Source: Lachnospiraceae bacterium
GTDB lineage: Bacteria > Bacillota > Clostridia > Lachnospirales > Lachnospiraceae
Reading direction: 5' to 3'
NCBI GenBank assembly: GCA_017958585.1
Contig: JAGDCK010000213.1
Span: 1-8,608 of the forward strand
DNA: 8,608 bases
Part shown: positions 6,821 to 8,608 of the stretch, one piece after another
How positions within the stretch are numbered: position 1 is the stretch's first letter
How the letters are laid out: every line of letters begins with the position of its first letter
Position numbers and translations under genes: made by a program
The notes under the pieces: generated by a model
The model's database searches: none
What the model was told of the DNA's origin: nothing
What the model saw: the letters and a program-made list of their open reading frames with translations, nothing else

Positions 6821-7840
6821 CTACATTTTCCTTAGGGTAAGCGCCATGGTAACACCGTTTCCGGCAGTCTTTTTTATGATGGTTTCACACCCGGCACCTG
6901 CTGCCGTGACCGCTGCCCTCTCACAGACATTTGACACTCCGGTGACTTTTTTTACAAATTCGGACTCCGAAAAATCCCCCTCTGCGCGGTTTAATGTATC
7001 GCTGTCAAAAAACAGTGCCTTTGCCTTTATCTTTGAAGCAAATTTGAGGATCCCTTCCTCGTCTTTTTTCAGATCCACCGATGCCACAGCGCATACTTCG
7101 CTGATATCGATACCGTTTTTATTAAGTTGTTCCATTACAAAGTTTTCTATGTCTTTTGCATCCGTCCCTTTCTTACATCCTATGCCGAGGACGTAACGCT
7201 TGGGGATCAGGATAAGGGTGTCGGAGGATTCAGTATCCCTGTCGCAGGTTATAAGTATATCGACGGGGTCACCGTTATCAGTGTATGCAGTCTCCACCTC
7301 AGGGATTTCTTTTAATTTATCTGATACGGATTCAAAGGCGAATTCCTTGTCCTTAATAATGCCTGCCTTAATCTTTTCCCCTTCCAGAACCTTTTTTGCA
7401 ACTTTTTTTATGCAGGATCTGTTTTTTATGAAAAGATCATTTTCCACTGCAAACTCATCCACACCAAACTTCCCATTTACATCCGTGGCTGTGGTGATGA
7501 CCGGGGTTGCTTTTATCCCTTTTGCGATTTTCCTGGACAGTCTGTTTCCGCCCCCCACATGGCCTGAGAGAACAGGGATCACAAACTCTCCATTTTCGTC
7601 GATGACTACAACGCATGGGTCCGTAAGCTTATCCTTCACATAAGGGGATATCTTCCTCACAGCAATGCCCACTGCTCCGATAAATACAAGAGCTGTCCCG
7701 TATTCAAAGGAGTCCTTAATAACGTCTTCAATATCCCTGTCTTTTTCTATAATCTCAACCCTGTCTTCAGTTAAGGCTTCCCGTATCTTTGAAGACAGGA
7801 TACTTCCTTTTTTTGTAAAAGATATAATCCTTATGATCAT
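6821..7840 (-). CDS. cbiG: Cobalt-precorrin-5A hydrolase
   Basis: CbiG opens the delta-lactone of cobalt-precorrin-5A and releases the C2 unit as acetaldehyde. The step occurs only in the oxygen-independent cobalamin route, so this gene identifies the pathway type. The 339-residue length is normal. The N-terminal CbiG_N domain (about 45-125) shows FIGAVGIAVRKISPYVKDKLTDPCVVVIDE and LSGHVGGGNRLSRKIA (91-106). A variable middle domain (about 128-212) follows. The CbiG_C domain (about 215-337) has YVLGIGCKKGT (216-226), VCERAAVTAAG (305-315) and a C-terminal KTAGNGVTMALTLRKM. The start forms an ATGA overlap with the cbiF stop, with AGGAAAG (7848-7854) upstream. It is followed by the unusually long, repeat-filled gap before cbiH. 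Confidence 0.95.
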   Translation of the reverse strand: MIIRIISFTKKGSILSSKIREALTEDRVEIIEKDRDIEDVIKDSFEYGTALVFIGAVGIAVRKISPYVKDKLTDPCVVVIDENGEFVIPVLSGHVGGGNRLSRKIAKGIKATPVITTATDVNGKFGVDEFAVENDLFIKNRSCIKKVAKKVLEGEKIKAGIIKDKEFAFESVSDKLKEIPEVETAYTDNGDPVDILITCDRDTESSDTLILIPKRYVLGIGCKKGTDAKDIENFVMEQLNKNGIDISEVCAVASVDLKKDEEGILKFASKIKAKALFFDSDTLNRAEGDFSESEFVKKVTGVSNVCERAAVTAAGAGCETIIKKTAGNGVTMALTLRKM

Positions 7841-8607
7841 TTCTTTGCTTTCCTATAGGCCGTTGAAAAATCATCGGCATAAAGCCTCGATTTCTCATAA
7901 TTTACAGTTCCGAGAACTTCCCCCACAAGGATAAGAGCTGTCTTTGTGATATTATGCTTCCCGGCAGTTTCTGCGAGGGTTTCTATCGTGCAAAGATACT
8001 TTTCCTCATCAGGCCAGGTTGCCTTATAGACAATGGCAGCCGGGGTGTCCTTACTGTATCCGCCAAGGATAAGCTCTTTTGACAATTTATCCAAAAGGGA
8101 GGTGCTAAGGTAAACTGCCATGGTGGCATTATGGGCTGCAAAGCTTTCTATGCTCTCCCTCTCAGGGACCTCCGTCTTTCCGCCGGTTCTGGTGATTATA
8201 AGAGACTGGCTTATGCCGGGAAGGGTATATTCGATATTTAATGAAGCCGCAGCTCCAAAGCAGGCACTCACCCCGGGGCATGAATCGTATCCGATGCCAA
8301 GGCTGTCAAGTTCATCCATCTGCTCCTTTACGGCGCCGTATATACTCTGATCCCCGGTATGGAGTCTCACCACTTCTTTTCCTTCATCCACGGCCTTTTT
8401 TATGGCACTTATCACTTCTTCAAGAGTCATATAAGCGCTGTTTAAAACTTCTGCCCCCGGCGCATATTCCAAAAGCTCCGGATTTACGAGGCTCCCGGCA
8501 TAGATCACCACATCGGCTCTTTTTAACAGTTCCATTCCTCTTACCGTGATAAGATCCTTTGCTCCGGGACCTGCCCCCACAAAATGCACTTTTATATCAT
8601 TATCCAT
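7837..8607 (-). CDS. cbiF: Cobalt-precorrin-4 C11-methyltransferase
   Basis: This 256-residue SAM-dependent methylase transfers a methyl group to C11 of cobalt-precorrin-4 (CobM in the aerobic route). The start VHFVGAGPGAKDLITVRG (7-24), YAGSLVNPELL (36-46), PGVSACFGAAASL (111-123) and TRTGGKTEVPERESIESFAAH (139-159) are diagnostic for CbiF. In the second glycine loop the sequence is LHTGDQSIYGA (82-92), where the family usually has GDPS; Gln87 is a noticeable substitution. The ATG at 8607 is one base from the window edge, so its ribosome binding site is not visible and a slightly longer N-terminus cannot be excluded, though the glycine-rich loop at residue 10 is where it should be. The stop overlaps cbiG by 4 bp. 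Operon genes upstream (possibly cbiL, cbiC, cbiD) would lie beyond the edge. Confidence 0.95.
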   Translation of the reverse strand: MDNDIKVHFVGAGPGAKDLITVRGMELLKRADVVIYAGSLVNPELLEYAPGAEVLNSAYMTLEEVISAIKKAVDEGKEVVRLHTGDQSIYGAVKEQMDELDSLGIGYDSCPGVSACFGAAASLNIEYTLPGISQSLIITRTGGKTEVPERESIESFAAHNATMAVYLSTSLLDKLSKELILGGYSKDTPAAIVYKATWPDEEKYLCTIETLAETAGKHNITKTALILVGEVLGTVNYEKSRLYADDFSTAYRKAKK

Positions 8608-8608
8608 T

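Noticed and set aside
6647..6835. Plus-strand ORF of 62 codons across the octamer repeat
   Set aside because: It is composed of the antisense of cbiH, the repeat and the end of cbiG; the Cys/Phe-rich peptide comes from the low-complexity repeat and there is no supporting ribosome binding site or homology.
8501..8608. Cobalamin riboswitch upstream of the operon
   Set aside because: cbiF coding sequence reaches the edge of the window; no leader sequence is present to judge.

Overview
The window looks like a chromosomal segment of an anaerobic Gram-positive bacterium of the Clostridia, most plausibly a Lachnospiraceae-type organism. This is inferred from the moderate GC, GGAGG-type ribosome binding sites, an ECF-transporter substrate-binding subunit beside a vitamin kinase, and a CbiG-dependent (oxygen-independent, early cobalt insertion) cobalamin pathway with a CobK/CbiJ-CbiE-CbiT fusion. 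The genus cannot be fixed from the sequence alone.

Layout. Positions 1-834 (minus) hold the first 278 codons of the ATPase gene ychF, which runs off the left edge. Its consensus-like sigma-A promoter lies at 919-947. A 309-bp divergent gap (835-1143) separates it from a two-gene plus-strand unit. That unit is a pyridoxal/pyridoxine kinase (1144-1950) overlapped by 4 bp by a small membrane protein of the ECF S-component type (1947-2468). Together they suggest uptake and phosphorylation trapping of a B6-type vitamer or related pyrimidine/pyridine compound.

Positions 2527-8607 (minus) hold five cobalamin genes in tight order: cbiF, cbiG, cobJ/cbiH, a fused cbiJ-cbiE-cbiT gene, and cbiA. Two junctions overlap (4 bp and 8 bp) and one is a 23-bp gap. 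The exception is a 97-bp gap between cbiG and cobJ, which is filled by a degenerate 8-bp tandem repeat. Pathway order is CbiH (ring contraction and C17 methylation), CbiF (C11 methylation), CbiG (lactone opening and C2 loss), CbiJ (reduction), CbiE and CbiT (C5/C15 methylation and decarboxylation), and CbiA (a,c-amidation). Missing steps (cbiL, cbiC, cbiD, the chelatase, adenosylation and later amidation genes) and any B12 riboswitch would lie beyond position 8608 or elsewhere.

The cobalamin operon and the B6 unit converge on one hairpin with T-tracts on both sides (2508-2553). It looks like a bidirectional terminator, and it overlaps the last codons and the stop codon of cbiA. I see no mobile element, CRISPR array, tRNA or rRNA. 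The gene content is mostly recognisable housekeeping and cofactor metabolism. The least explained items are the octamer repeat inside the cobalamin operon, the terminator that overlaps coding sequence, and the structured ychF/pdxK divergent region.
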